Assembly: GCA_964019135.1 (NCBI GenBank)
Contig: OZ025257.1
Span: forward strand, 28,628,352 to 28,692,351
Length of the DNA: 64,000 nucleotides
DNA from: Arenicola marina
Lineage: Eukaryota > Annelida > Polychaeta > Arenicolidae
Direction of reading: 5' to 3'
Below, one piece after another: positions 36,700 through 49,600 of the stretch. Both the position numbers and the translations under genes were made by a program. Positions within the stretch are counted from its first letter, which is position 1. Each line of letters begins with the position of its first letter. The notes below the pieces were generated by a model. The model was given only the letters and a program-made list of their open reading frames with translations, had not been told where the DNA came from and did not search any database.

Positions 36700-38582
36700 G
36701 GCCTGGCTTCTGGACGCTTAGTGGTATGGAAAGCCATCCGACAAATTTACGTTGCAGCGTACGGTCTGCTCGAAGGACATACTTTGGAAAGGCAGATCCA
36801 GAAAAAAACCTTGTATGTAGATTTATATATTTTTAAGCAAATTTACAAGAGGTATGAATCATGAAAAATATCATTCGCCCCGCCATTTATGATCATTCTC
36901 TCAGTTGCTCGTTTCGTTCCAGGCTCCCACAAAAGACAGCCTCCCTTGCGGTGTGCCCTCTACCGGAAGATTGCCATATGATATCATAACGCAAACGGTG
37001 TTCAGACCAAAGGTTCCGTGCTGTTCGGTGTGTGAATCTGTACAGTGACGAAACTTAGGGGGGGGGGGGGGGGTGTAAGAGGGGTATCTCATCTCGGATC
37101 ACCGAAATAAAATTCCTAAATCCAGCATCACGAAATTAGAATCATGGCCGTTCCCGATCACGGAAATAAGGTGCTCATCACAGATCACGGAAATAAGCAG
37201 ACTTGACTTCATGTATAACGTTATTTTTAGTAATTGAAAACAATGTGTACGCAATAATGTTACAGTTTATGATATTGGCAGTATGACAGTTAAGATGTTC
37301 TGGTGTTCGCCACATGAATTGTCATTTATTACGAAATGGCTTAATGACAAGATCGTTTCGCACGCGACGATGTGAATGCTTTGCTTGTCATGAGCATCAG
37401 AGGGATTGGCCGACGAATTAAGAATGACCGTCAGAAGGCTTTGCAAACGATATGAATGCCTTGTTTGTCTTGAGCGTGAGAGGGTTTTGGCAGAGGACGT
37501 GAATTTTCAGTTTGTCATGAGCGCGAGGTTGCTTGGCAGACGATGTGAAATCCTTGGGGGAGAGACACTATTATACAAATCTGGTTGGGGGGGGGGGGGT
37601 GTCTTGATGCCTGTGAGAGTGGATAATTGTGATAGGCAGATGCTTGGCAGATGGTGTGAATGCTTGGTTTATCATGACCGAGAGAGGCCTTGAAATACCA
37701 TGTGAATGTTTGGTTTGTCATGACCACCAGAAGGCATGGCAGTCGGTGTGCAAATGCATGTTTTGTCGATGTGAAGGCGTGGTTTGAAAACGAAAACACT
37801 TCGTGAACAATTCGTATGTCATCATCTTGAAGGGAATGGCAGACGGTGGAGGACAGGGGGTGGGGTCGAGTTAATAGAAATTTATTATCGCTTCATCTCA
37901 CATTCGAGTAATACTTACACATACACAACATACATACATAATCATAAATGAAAGGTTTGGTCTATCCCCATTAGCTTGTCCCAGGAGGTTTCTTCGTCTA
38001 ATTCAATTTCAATGTGCGCACAGGATGCTGAGCATCCTTAAAAAGAAAAACACTTGGTGTCTTTATGAGCGTGAGTTTATTTTGGCGCAAGTGCCCCCAG
38101 GCAAGCCCGCTTCCCTAGAGAAGCGAGTTTATTGAGTTTTCAAATCCATCACGCCAAAAATACATATAGACATATAACAGCACATATTCGTAAAACATGT
38201 GCAAGTTAAACTTATATTTACCGATGAGTTACATTGAAATTATAAAAAGCACTAAGTGCAAGTCATTTATAATGTAAATATTCGCGTTGCAGGTGGCTAT
38301 AGGCCTACGTGGGTAGCTTTACCAATGTTTTCTGGAAGCGGCGACTATACTATTGATTAAGTTAAACGTAAACTTCGACATAAAATCCAACGTACTTGAG
38401 TTGGTTGGCTAGTTTGAAATAGGGAGCTTCAAGTAGATCAAGTGGTTCTGTCTAGCGGGCCAACATTGGTATAACGTCGGCCCAAAAACATGAGGCTGCC
38501 ACTGAATTGACCGACGCATTAATTGGACCACTGAATGTAAATAATATCTGAGTACACATTTTAGACTTAACATAACATTTCT
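36700..38582. other. Intergenic region between the divergent SLC10-like genes, left part
   Basis: Holds a long G tract at 37059-37073, short ATCACGGAAATAAG repeats at 37090-37200, and a degenerate ~60-bp repeat at 37370-37760 built on TTGTCATGAGC, GAGAGG and GGCAGACGATGTGAA. No gene was found. Confidence 0.5.
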
Positions 38583-39590
38583 TAGCACTCCCACTTCTGA
38601 CGTCAGTTGTGGCACTCCCACTTCTGACATCAGTTGTGGCACTCCCAATTCTGACATCATTTGTGGCACTTCCACTTCTGACATCAGTTGTGACACTCAC
38701 TTCTGACATCAGTCGTGGCACTCCCACTTCTGACGTCAGTTGTGGCACTCCCACTTCTGACATCAGTTGTGGCACTCCCAATTCTGACATCATTTGTGGC
38801 ACTTCCACTTCTGACATCAGTTGTGACACTCACTTCTGACATCAGTCGTGGCACTCCCACTTCTGACGTCAGTTGTGGCACTCCCACTTCTGGCATCAGT
38901 TGTGGCACTCCCACTTCTGGCATCATTTGTGGCACTCCCACTTCTGACATCAGTTGTGGCACTCCCACTTCTGACATCAGTTGTGGCACTCCCACTTCTG
39001 ACGTCAGTTGTGGCACTCCCACTTCTGACATCAGTTGTGGCACTCCCACTTCTGACATCAGTTGTGGCACTCCCACTTCAGACATCAGTTATGGCACTCC
39101 CACTTCTGACATCAGTTGTGGCACTCCCACTTCTGGCATCATTTGTGGCACTCCCACTTCTGACATCAGTTGTGGCACTCCCACTTCTGGCATCATTTGT
39201 GGCACTCCCACTTCTGACGTCAGTTGTGGCACTTCCACTTCTGACATCAGTTGTGGCACTCCCACTTCTGGCATCATTTGTGGCACTTCCACTTCTGACA
39301 TCAGTTGTGGCACTCCCACTTCTGACATCAGTTGTGGCACTCCCACTTCTGACATCAGTTGTGGCACTCCCACTTCTGACATCAGTTGTGGCACTCCCAC
39401 TTCTGACGTCAGTTGTGGCACTTCCACTTCTGACATCAGTTGTGGCACTCCCACTTCTGGCATCATTTGTGGCACTTCCACTTCTGACATCAGTTGTGGC
39501 ACTCCCACTTCTGACATCAGTTGTGGCACTGCCACTTCTGACATCAGTTGTGGCACTCCCACTTCTGACGTCAGTTGTGACACTGTTTTC
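38583..39590. repeat. Minisatellite, 27-bp unit, ~37 copies
   Basis: The unit is ACTTCTGACATCAGTTGTGG then CACTCCC. Several units read TGACGTCA instead of TGACATCA, others TGGCATCA. A larger segment is duplicated (38600-38700 and 38735-38835). The 27-bp period leaves frames open on both strands; those ORFs are not proteins. Confidence 0.95.
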
Positions 39591-40301
39591 AAGCGCCATC
39601 AATCACTGTGAAGCCGGACTTTGTTCAGTTTGATGAAAAAACAACTTTAACTGGTTTGAACGTGTACCGCAACTTCCACCGCGAATCCGCTCTGGGCGAC
39701 TCCATCCTCCGCCGTCGTACAAATTAAGAGCATTTTTAGAGCCCCATAAAATGTTTTAACTCAAAAATATGCTCAAGTGAAAAGCCTGGTTACAATTAAG
39801 TACTGTTTTTATTTGTATAAACTTTATTTATTTTGCGAGGTTTTCAACAACGCGTACACATCCGAATGATCTCAAGTAGGATACTGCACGGGTGTATCAT
39901 ACGAATTACCCAGGGGCGCGCATGTATCAAAACGAAATCTCTTAACCCAGGTGCAAATGCCAGGGTGCGCACACAAGACTGTTTTCGTCGGGGAGACCGG
40001 GGCTAGTTCGCCCCGTGGTAAGTTTCACCTCGTGGCACTGTGGTGTGGCTAGAAATGTGTTCATCCCGATACACTAGCTACAGTGTTCACATTGTACACC
40101 AGTTGTGTCCTGCGTGTAACCTATTATTCAGCACAGCGTCCATGCTATCGCTGTCTTATTTCCAAATCCTTGTACGTCCGGTTAATAATCTGTCTTAACA
40201 TTGGCTCAAATGCATAAGGAAACGGGACAGTTAATTTATAGAGAATGTCCGTTACTCCCACCAGTGTCTGGCAGGGTCTGTGGTTTGCTGTTCAGTAGGT
40301 A
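39591..40301. other. Spacer without recognised gene
   Basis: No exon, RNA or repeat was recognised between the 27-bp array and the LINE tail. Confidence 0.5.
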
Positions 40302-42125
40302 TATGTGGTTGTGGTTGTGGTTTATTTTGTCTTGAAGGCCTTAAGGCCCAAATGACACAACATATAATTATACAATCAGTTTGCATGGTGCGCAGTATTT
40401 TGAGAAACATACATTTACGTGGTGGAACAGAGACGATTTTCAATAAGATATATACACATTGCCAAATTCCTCAGGGTCGTTACATCATTATGAAACATTA
40501 GGGTCCGAAAGAGATCAAATGTTGGAGGGTTCCAAAATATAGAATCAATATATATTATACGAATATCCGCGAACTTAGTACAACACAACAAAACATGAAA
40601 TTCATCCTCGATAACGGTAACACCGATTCCCAGGCAGTAGGTACAAAGCCTGTCTGCTAGTAGGGTGCCATCGCGACGTCCCAACTCGACAGAAAGCTTA
40701 TGTGCAGAACAGCGGAATCGACAAAGCGCCTTTCGTAGTTTAACAATATTAACTTTACACAAATATGATTCCAGTTGAAGGCTATCTTTAAAGGTACAGT
40801 ACACGCTTAAGCGACTCTGGCTTCGTGCCTGCATAGACCATTCGGCCTTCATGTCCTGGTCTAGTTTTGCAGCGAAATCGGTCAAAAAACTACGTTCAAT
40901 GACTGTTGTTTGATTTTGCCATGTGTCATTAAAATTGTATTTATTTAACAATTCTCTTGTTGAGGTAACCCAAGTTATTCTGTTATTTTCATCTAGTAGC
41001 GTTAACATGACATAACAACAATTGGCATATCTGTCGTCACTCATTCTTAATAACTTTAACCAGTATTTAATTCATCTTACATGATAAATCTTTGCTAGCG
41101 GGTACCTGCCGCATTCACCCAAGGCAGCTGCATCAGCCGTGTGAGCAGGAAGCCCCAAGAGTCGTTTGCAAAATCTAACTTGAACTTTTTCGATTACCTT
41201 ATACTCTTTAAACCCCCATATTTCAGAGCCGTACGTTAATATTGGAGTGATTATTCTGTCGAATAAAGTAAAGGCTATATCTACAGGGAGACCGTGTGTT
41301 TTCTTGGCTAACTGGTAGATGCTAGACAGCGCTCTGTTGGCTTGTGCAGCTAACGTTGCTACAGCTTTAGACCAGCTAAGTGTACTTGTAAAGACAATAC
41401 CTAAATATTTATAGGATGAAACAACAGCTATTTTCTTACCTTTAAAGAACCACTTTTCGTTGGCCATAACAATACCACCTCTTCTGAATACTAGTACTCT
41501 GGTTTTATCCATGTTCACCTTTAAACCCCACTTGTCACAGAACGTTTCTAAGATATCTAGGCTCTTCTGAAGCCTACCGACAGTATCAGCGCAGTTAGCC
41601 AAATCATCTGCAAACATTAACGTAATAATATTGGGTGCACCATCATTGATGAAAATTCCAGGACAATGTGCAGATTTGAGCATCGTCACATATTCCTCAA
41701 TATACAACGCAAATAAAAGGGGGCTTAACATACATCCCTGACGGGTTCCATTCGTGCATCCAAAATAAGTTGTTAATCCATCTCGCGTTTTAACGCATGC
41801 TTTCAAATTGCCATACATGGACCGAATTACAGTTATTACATTGCCGTGCATACTTTTACCAATTAAGCTATACCATAAGGAACTATGTGGAATACTGTCA
41901 AAGGCTTTTGAATAGTCGACAAAAGCTACATAGCATCTCCCCTTTCTTTTGATAAATATTTCTGAATAATTGATTGAAGAACAAACATCTGGTCGATGGT
42001 AGAATAGCCCTTCTTATACCCTGCCTGTTACTCTGAACGCAGGCCATTTCGATCAACCCATTCGGTTAGCCTATTATTTAGTAGTTTAGTGAATAGCTTA
42101 TATGTGGATTCTGGCTCCCCATATT
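40302..42125 (-). mobile_element. Decayed non-LTR retrotransposon, 5'-truncated
   Basis: On the - strand the coding sequence begins inside the reverse transcriptase near 42120 (KLLNNRLTEWVDRNGLR, QAGYKKGYSTIDQMF). One shift near 41930 separates this from VDYSKAFDSIPHSSLWYSL, which runs on to TRQGCMLSPLLFALYIEEY and the catalytic box FADD near 41610. It continues without break to 41072. One in-frame TGA at 41072-41074 interrupts the C-terminal part, which then runs to 40415 with CTYCLGIG and DEFHVLLCC. The 3' end is GACAAAATAAACC followed by (ACCACA)-like repeats at ~40302. The catalytic residues are intact but the 5' half is absent, so it is dead. The clade is unresolved, and it differs from the copy at 1-2675. 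Confidence 0.9.
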
Positions 42126-42789
42126 GTGTACGCGCATCGCGGGCCAATCGCAGTTCATCCACGTGACGTCACCAATTATAAATACTCTCTGCTTAACTGA
42201 ATTAAACCAACCGAAATACTTACACAAATGTGTGCCAAATGAAAGTATGTTTTTTTCTTAGACTAAGGAAAGCGAGTATCTGTCTCTTCGGTTTCATGTA
42301 CCTAATATTAATATATACCCTTTAAGTTGGTTTTGTGTCCTTTTTGTATCCCTTTGTAATGTGCTGTGCATGCAGTTTGCATTTCTTGTTTTCTCAGTGT
42401 TTTTCCTGGGTCAATTCGCCATCATATTTGGCTTGTATATATCTACTATATATCTAATCTATATATTGTAGACTTCCAACATATTGAGGTTCAACATATC
42501 ACAGTGAAACTCATGCCTATTTGCTTTCTTAAGTTAATTTCGAAGTATTTTTCAGTGGCCAACTTCGGTTGTTGTTATCGAGTAACCTCGGCATATATGT
42601 TACTACGACATACGCTTGCGACTGGCGTAGGAACGACCCTACGTGGTGTGGGTTTTTATTCACGACGAAATGGACACGCTTGGGCACGGGGCATCCATTA
42701 CGATGACTGTCCTGTCAGTGACTCATGTTTTTCGGCCAAGCACCTCTGTGTGGCCTCGCCGAGTGGTCAAACCAATTCACATCCCCACC
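42126..42789. other. Spacer without recognised gene
   Basis: An ORF from the 36-bp array reads back into this stretch, but its residues show no motif and there is no signal peptide of good quality. Confidence 0.45.
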
Positions 42790-45400
42790 ATACCACCCCA
42801 GGCGTCCCCGCCTCACACCCGAGGCGTCCCCGCCTCACACCCCCGCCACATAAGCCCAGGCGTCCCCGCCTCACACCCCCACCACACAAGCCCAGGCGTC
42901 CCCGCCTCACACCCCCGCCACACAAGCCCAGGCGCCCCCGCATCACACCCCCACCACACAAGCCCAGGCGTCCCCGCCTCTCATCCCCGCCACACAAGCC
43001 CAGGCGTCCCCGCCTCACACCCCCACCACACAAGCCCAGGCGTCCCCGCCTCACACCCCCGCCACACAAGCCCAGGCGTCCAGGCCTCACACCCCCGCCA
43101 CACAAGCCCAGGCGTCCAGGCCTCACACCCCCACCACACAAGCCCAGGCGTCACCGCCTCACACCCCCACCACACGAGCCCAGGCGTCCAGGCCTCACAC
43201 CCACACCACACAAGCCCAGGCATCCCCGCCTCACACCCCCACCACACAAGCCCAGGCGTCCTCGCCTCACACCCCCACCACACAAGCCCAGGCGTCCTCG
43301 CCTCACACCCCCGCCACACAAGCCCAGGCGTCCAGGCCTCACACCCCCGCCACACAAGCCCAGGCGTCCAGGCCTCACACCCCCACCACACAAGCCCAGG
43401 CATCCCCGCCTCACACCCCCGCCACACAAGCCCAGGCGTCCAGGCCTTACACCCCCACCACACAAGCCCAGGCGTCCCCGCCTCACACCCCCACCACACA
43501 AGCCCAGGCGTCCAGGCCTCACACCCCCACCACACAAGCCCAGGCGTCCCCGCCTCACACCCCCACCACACAAGCCCAGGCGTCCAGGCCTCACACCCAC
43601 ACCACACAAGCCCAGGCATCCCCGCCTCACACCCCCACCACACAAGCCCAGGCGTCCCCGCCTCACACCCACACCACACAAGCCCAGGCGTCCCCGCCTC
43701 ACACCCCCGCCACACAAGCCCAGGCGTCCAGGCCTCACACCCCCGCCACACAAGCCCAGGCGTCCAGGCCTCACACCCCCACCACACAAGCCCAGGTACC
43801 CCCGCCTCACACCCCCGCCACACAAGCCCAGGCATCCCCGCCTCACACCCCCACCACACAAGCCCAGGCGTCTCCGCCTCGCACCCCCGCCACTCAAGTC
43901 CAGGCGTCCCCGCCTCACACCCCCAACACACAAGCCTAGGCGTCCCCGCCTCACACCCCCACCCCACAAGTTCAGGCGTCCCCGCCTCACACCCACACCA
44001 CACAAGCCCAGGCGTCCGCGCCTCACACCCCCGCCACACAAGCCCAGGCGTCCCCGCCTCGTACCCCCACCACACAAGCCCAGGCGTCCCCGCCTCACAC
44101 CCCCAACACACAAGCCTAGGCGTCCCCGCCTCACACCCCCACCACACAAGTCCAGGCGTCCCCGCTTCACACCCACACCACACAAGCCCAGGCTTCCCCG
44201 CCTCACACCCCCAACACACAAGCCCAGGCGTCCCCGCCTCACACCCACACCACACAAGCCCAGGCGTCCCCGCCTCGCACCCCCACCCCACAAGCCTAGG
44301 CGTCCCCGCCTCACACCCTCGCCGCACAAGCCCAGGCGTCCAGGCCTCACACCCCCACCACACAAGTCCAGGCGTCCCCGCCTCACACCCCCGCCACACA
44401 AGCCCAGGCGTCCTCGCCTCACACCCCCGCCACACAAGCCCAAGCGTCCCCGCCTCACACCCCCGCCACACAAGCTCAGGCGTCCCCGCCTCACACCCCC
44501 ACCACACAAGCCCAGGCGTCCCCGCCTCACACCCCCACCACACAAGCCCAGGCGTCCCCGCCTCACACCCCCACCACACAAGCCCTGGCGTCCCCGCCTC
44601 ACACCCCCGCCACACAAGCCCAGGCACCCCCATCACACAAGCCCAGGCACCCCCTCCTCACACCCCCGCCACACAAGCCCAGGCGTACCCGCCTCACACC
44701 CCCGCCACACAAGCCCAGGCGTCCCCGCCTCACACCCCCGCCACACAAGCCCAGGCGTCCCTGCCTCACACCCCTACCACACGAGCCCAGGCGTCCCCGC
44801 CTCACACCCCCACCACACAAGCCCTGGCGTCCCCGCCTCACACCCCAACCACACAAGCCCAGGCACCCCCGCCTCGCACCCCTACCCCACAAGCCCAGGC
44901 GTCCCCGCCTCACACCCCCAGGACACAAGCCCAGGCGTCCCCGCCTCACACCCCCACCACACAAGCCCAGGCGTCCCCGCCTCACACCCCCACCACACAA
45001 GCCCAGGCGTCCCCGCCTCACACCCCCACCACCCAAGCCCAGGCGGCCCCGCCTCACACTCCCACCACGCAAGCCCAGGCGTCCAGGCCTCACACCCCCA
45101 CCACACAAGTCCAGGCGTCCCCGCCTCACACCCCCGCCACACAAGCCCAGGCGTCCCCGCCTCACACCCCCGCCACACAAGTCCAGGCGTCCCCGCCTCA
45201 CACCCCCGCCACACAAGCCCAGGCGTCCCTGCCTCACACCCCTACCACACGAGCCCAGGCGTCCCCGCCTCACACCCCCACCACACAAGCCCTGGCGTCC
45301 CCGCCTCACACCCCAACCACACAAGCCCAGGCGTCCCCGCCTCACACCCCCGCCACATAAGCTCAGGCGTCCCGGCCTTACAAGCCCAGGCACCCCCGCC
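42790..45400. repeat. Minisatellite, 36-bp unit, ~72 copies
   Basis: The unit is ACACAAGCCCAGGCGTCCCC then GCCTCACACCCCCACC. Variants include GCCACACAAG and CCAGGCCTC. The period is 12 codons, so both strands hold ORFs of several hundred codons (up to 1,087 at 42366-45629). Substitutions are scattered over all codon positions. Confidence 0.95.
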
Positions 45401-46533
45401 TCACACCCCTACGACACGAGCCCAGGCGCCCTGGCCTGACCCCCCCGCCTCCCTCCCCCCCCCCCTCCTCCCACCACCTCACCCCCCAGGCGGGCACTCT
45501 CGTGTCCTCGCTCCCTTCCTGCGGTGCAGTGGCTCTGGGCGCGGGGCTTGCCCGAACCACTGGGCTGTGTGTGCGGCTTCCGACCAGGCTGGTCGAACCT
45601 CCCCTGCTCCAGAGCCAGAGAGAACGTAGCCAGGCAGCCAGATCGACAGCCTGGATTAAGCACAGCCATACTGGAAAGTGGATTAGTGTGTGATGTTCAC
45701 CAGCTGATCGGACCCACATCACCCGGACCTACAGGAGGGAGTCATGTCAGAGGACGGATTACGGTGCGGTATTCGGTATGATCGGGGGGACAGGAGTTCA
45801 GAAAGAGAGGTAAAGGCGATCGGTTTATAAAAGTATAATTAATACAAGCTTCCGCATCTGACTTGAGGCTTGACATCTAAGGCGACGAGCAGTCATACCG
45901 ATAGCCTGGTGCTAAACCGAGACTGTCCGTCTGTTCCGGTCCGTCGGACCTGCACCGCTCTAGTCACCAAAAACTAAAAAACTATATATGTGCACAGAAG
46001 TCTCCAGTATTACAACGCTTGAAATTTATACCGATGTCAGCGGGCATGAACGACAAACACGAGAAGCGACGAGTGAACGAGTGCTGCGTGGGATTGCTGT
46101 CTGTACATGCCGTGGCGGACCGGTTGGCCTGAGAAAGGGACATGCTGGATGGCATGATGGCAGTGGAGTGCTAAGAGGCGAGAGAGACAGAGAGCGGAGC
46201 GGGGAGGCTGGTCGTTTGATGTCCCACCGACCGCGCTGCCGGATTGTGATCGATTTCGTCAAACAGTGACAGTACCTAAAAAAATATGTACGCGCATCTG
46301 ATCAGTGTGAAGGTCTTCGCATACAGACCTGCACTAGGCGTCACACAGACTACATCAGGCCAACGAACATAGACTGTCTCCATTGTATTGCTCTGAAAGC
46401 AAAGCTGCAGGCGGGTATTAGTGGTGGGCAGATGAGTAATCTGTTCGGCCGGACCGTTGGTTGTGCACCAAACAGTGTGCAACACTTCCCCCCACCCCCC
46501 GGCCACCGAGGTCCAGCACGGCGCATGGCTGTG
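45401..46533. other. Upstream region of SLC10-like gene 2
   Basis: GC-rich near 45430-45480, otherwise mixed. No exon was recognised. Short ORFs on both strands lack motifs. Confidence 0.45.
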
Positions 46534-46543
46534 CTATTTATAG
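46534..46543 (+). promoter_or_regulatory. TATA box / MEF2-like site of SLC10-like gene 2
   Basis: CTATTTATAG lies ~130 bases before the ATG at 46673. It fits a TATA element and also the MEF2 consensus CTA(A/T)4TAG. A start near 46570 gives a ~100-nt 5' UTR. Confidence 0.5.
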
Positions 46544-46672
46544 AATAAAGGGTGGTGCGTGTGTCCCTCCTCGCTCCCGAAACCGGTCGTCTCGAATCTA
46601 GTGAAAGTGCACTTGTTTTACCGCCAAGGCACACACGCCTGTGACAGCTGGAAGGAATAATCTGCCTCCAGC

Positions 46673-49600
46673 ATGGCGCCATCTGGAGGAGTACGGTTGC
46701 CTGGGGTAACGCTCGCGGTACTATTGGTAACAGTTATATTCATGGTATGTCAAGTCCAGTATTCAGATTGCCGAACCATTGATGAAATGGACTTCACGGA
46801 CAGGACATTCTCCCCAGAGGCTGTGACGAGCGAAGCGCCGGACGCACCCAGCGAAAGCACGAATTTCTGCAAGGCGTCGTTCGAGCCCCCCGTCGTGGGC
46901 CACTTACTGGAAGGCCAGCGGATGGAGATCCTGTTCAACTTGTCGTGCAGGATAGAGCCAGACCGTGTATTCTCCAATCACAACGTCACCCTCGCTGGCT
47001 CATCGCAGGGCTCCAACAGCACGTGGAGTGCGGCGGACTTGGCCACGATACAGATAAGGATTACTTCCAGAGACCCGTCCATCGCACGGATCGAAGGTCC
47101 CACGGTGTTGACATTTAACACGTCTATTTCATCAGGAGTTGAGGATGGCCACAACGATTACATTGTAGAAGACTCTGGTAACTTCACGCTAATTGCCGAA
47201 CTCTACGGCAGGACGCATCTGGAGATCCGGACGTTGGGCCTGGCCTTCCCCCCTGGATCCGGCTCATCCCGGGACCTCGTGTCCGTGCTCGAGGTGACTG
47301 TTGTCCATAGCGATGGTGTCCTCAGCTTGGTCTTCGTCGCCATCCTGGGGGCCATGATTCTGCTCTACAACTTCGGATTCGGCTGCAAGGTCAAGGCCGC
47401 TCTCATCGTGGGCATCATCAAGAGACCCGTGGCGCCAGCTATTGGCTTCTGCTGTCAGTTCTTGCTGATGGCGCCGGTAAGTCGGTTCGCCTTATGGGGA
47501 CTTCATTTCTTCTCGGATCGGTCATCGTACAGAGGAGTCTGGAACGTCATCGTACAGAGGAGTCTGGAAGGTCATCGTACAGAGGAGTCTGGAAGGTCAT
47601 CGTACAGAGGAGTCTGGAAGGTCATCGTACAGAGGAGTCTGGAAGGTCATCGTACAGAGGAGTCTGGAAGGGGATCCAGTGACTGGTGTTGATTATAACA
47701 ATAGCGCGAGTTAGCGGCGCGTTAGGCAATTTTATTAGCCCAACATCAAGCTGTAGAAGCCCGCTAGTTTCCATTACCCGGATAATGAAAATGAAGGGCC
47801 TGCTACAGCTTGATGAAAGGCCAATAAAATGCCTAAAGCCATGCAAACAACTCGCGCTAATACTATTATTAAGAGTTAAATCTAAATTTAAGGCGTTGAC
47901 TTGCTTCTTTGGCTTAGTTTCCGCATGCAACGATCAAAGTAAAGCACTTTGCGACATAGTTGAGAAGTGCACCGCTACATGTTGACAGTAAGAAGTGTAC
48001 CGCTACATGTTGACAGTGAGAAGTGTACCGCTACATGTTGACAGTGAGAAGTGTACCGCTACATGTTGACAGTGAGAAGTGTACCGCTACATGTTGACAG
48101 TGAGAAGTGTACCGCTACATGTTGACAGTGAGAAGTGTACCGCTACATGTTGACAGTGAGAAGTGTACCGCTACATGTTGACAGTGAGAAGTGTACCGCT
48201 ACCTGTTAACAGTGAGAAGTGTACCGCTACATGTTGACAGTGAGAAGTGTACCGCTACATGTTGACAGTGAGAAGTGTACCGCTACCTGTTAACAGTGAG
48301 AAGTGTACCGCTACATGTTGACAGTGAGAAGTGTACCGCTACATGTTGACAGTGAGAAGTGTACCGCTACATGTTGACAGTGAGAAGTGTACCGCTACAT
48401 GTTGACAGTGAGAAGTGTACCGCTACATGTTGACAGTGAGAAGTGTACCGCTACATGTTGACAGTGAGAAGTGTACCGCTACATGTTGACAGTGAGAAGT
48501 GTACCGCTACATGTTGACAGTGAGAAGTGTATCGCTACATGTTGACAGTGAGAAGTGTACCGCTACATGTTGACAGTGAGAAGTGTACCGCTACATGTTG
48601 ACAGTGAGAAGTGTATCGCTACATGTTGACAGTGAGAAGTGTACCGCTACATGTTGACAGTGAGAAGTGTACCGCTACATGTTGACAGTGAGAAGTGTAC
48701 CGCTACATGTTGACAGTGAGAAGTGTACCGCTGCATGTTGACAGTGAGAAGTGTATCGCTACATGTTGACAGTGAGAAGTGTACCGCTACATGTTGACAG
48801 TGAGAAGTGTATCGCTACATGTTGACAGTGAGAAGTGTATCGCTACATGTTGACAGTGAGAAGTGTACCGCTACATGTTGACAGTGAGAAGTGTACCGCG
48901 ACATGTTGACAGTGAGAAGTGTACCGCTACATGTTGACAGTGAGAAGTGTACCGCTGCATGTTGACAGTGAGAAGTGTACCGCTACATGTTGACAGTGAG
49001 ATTTGTACCGCTACATGTTGACAGTGAGAAGTGTATCGCTACATGTTGACAGTGAGAAGTGTACCGCTACATGTTGACAGTGAGAAGTGTATCGCTACAT
49101 GTTGACAGTGAGAAGTGTACCGCTACATGTTGACAGTGAGATTTGTACCGCTACATGTTGACAGTGAGAAGTGTATCGCTACATGTTGACAGTGAGAAGT
49201 GTACCGCTACATGTTGACAGTGAGAAGTGTATCGCTACATGTTGACAGTGAGAAGTGTACCGCGACATGTTGACAGTGAGAAGTGTACCGCGACATGTTG
49301 ACAGTGAGAAGTGTACCGCGACATGCTGACAGTGAGAAGTGTACCGCTACATGTTGACAGTGAGAAGTGTACCGCGACATGTTGACAGTGAGAAGTGTAC
49401 CGCGACATGTTGACAGTGAGAAGTGTACCGCGACATGCTGACAGTGAGAAGTGTATCGCTACATGTTGACAGTGAGAAGTGTACCGCGACATGTTGACAG
49501 TGAGAAGTGTACCGCGACATGTTGACAGTGAGAAGTGTACCGCGACATGCTGACAGTGAGAAGTGTACCGCTACATGTTGACAGTGAGAAGTGTACCGCT

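Noticed and set aside
38684..39633. Overlapping ORFs of 133-298 codons on both strands
   Set aside because: 27-bp tandem repeat open in several frames at once.
42366..45629. 1,087-codon ORF of Pro/His/Arg repeats
   Set aside because: It is a 36-bp minisatellite; other frames on both strands are equally open and there is no sign of codon-level constraint.
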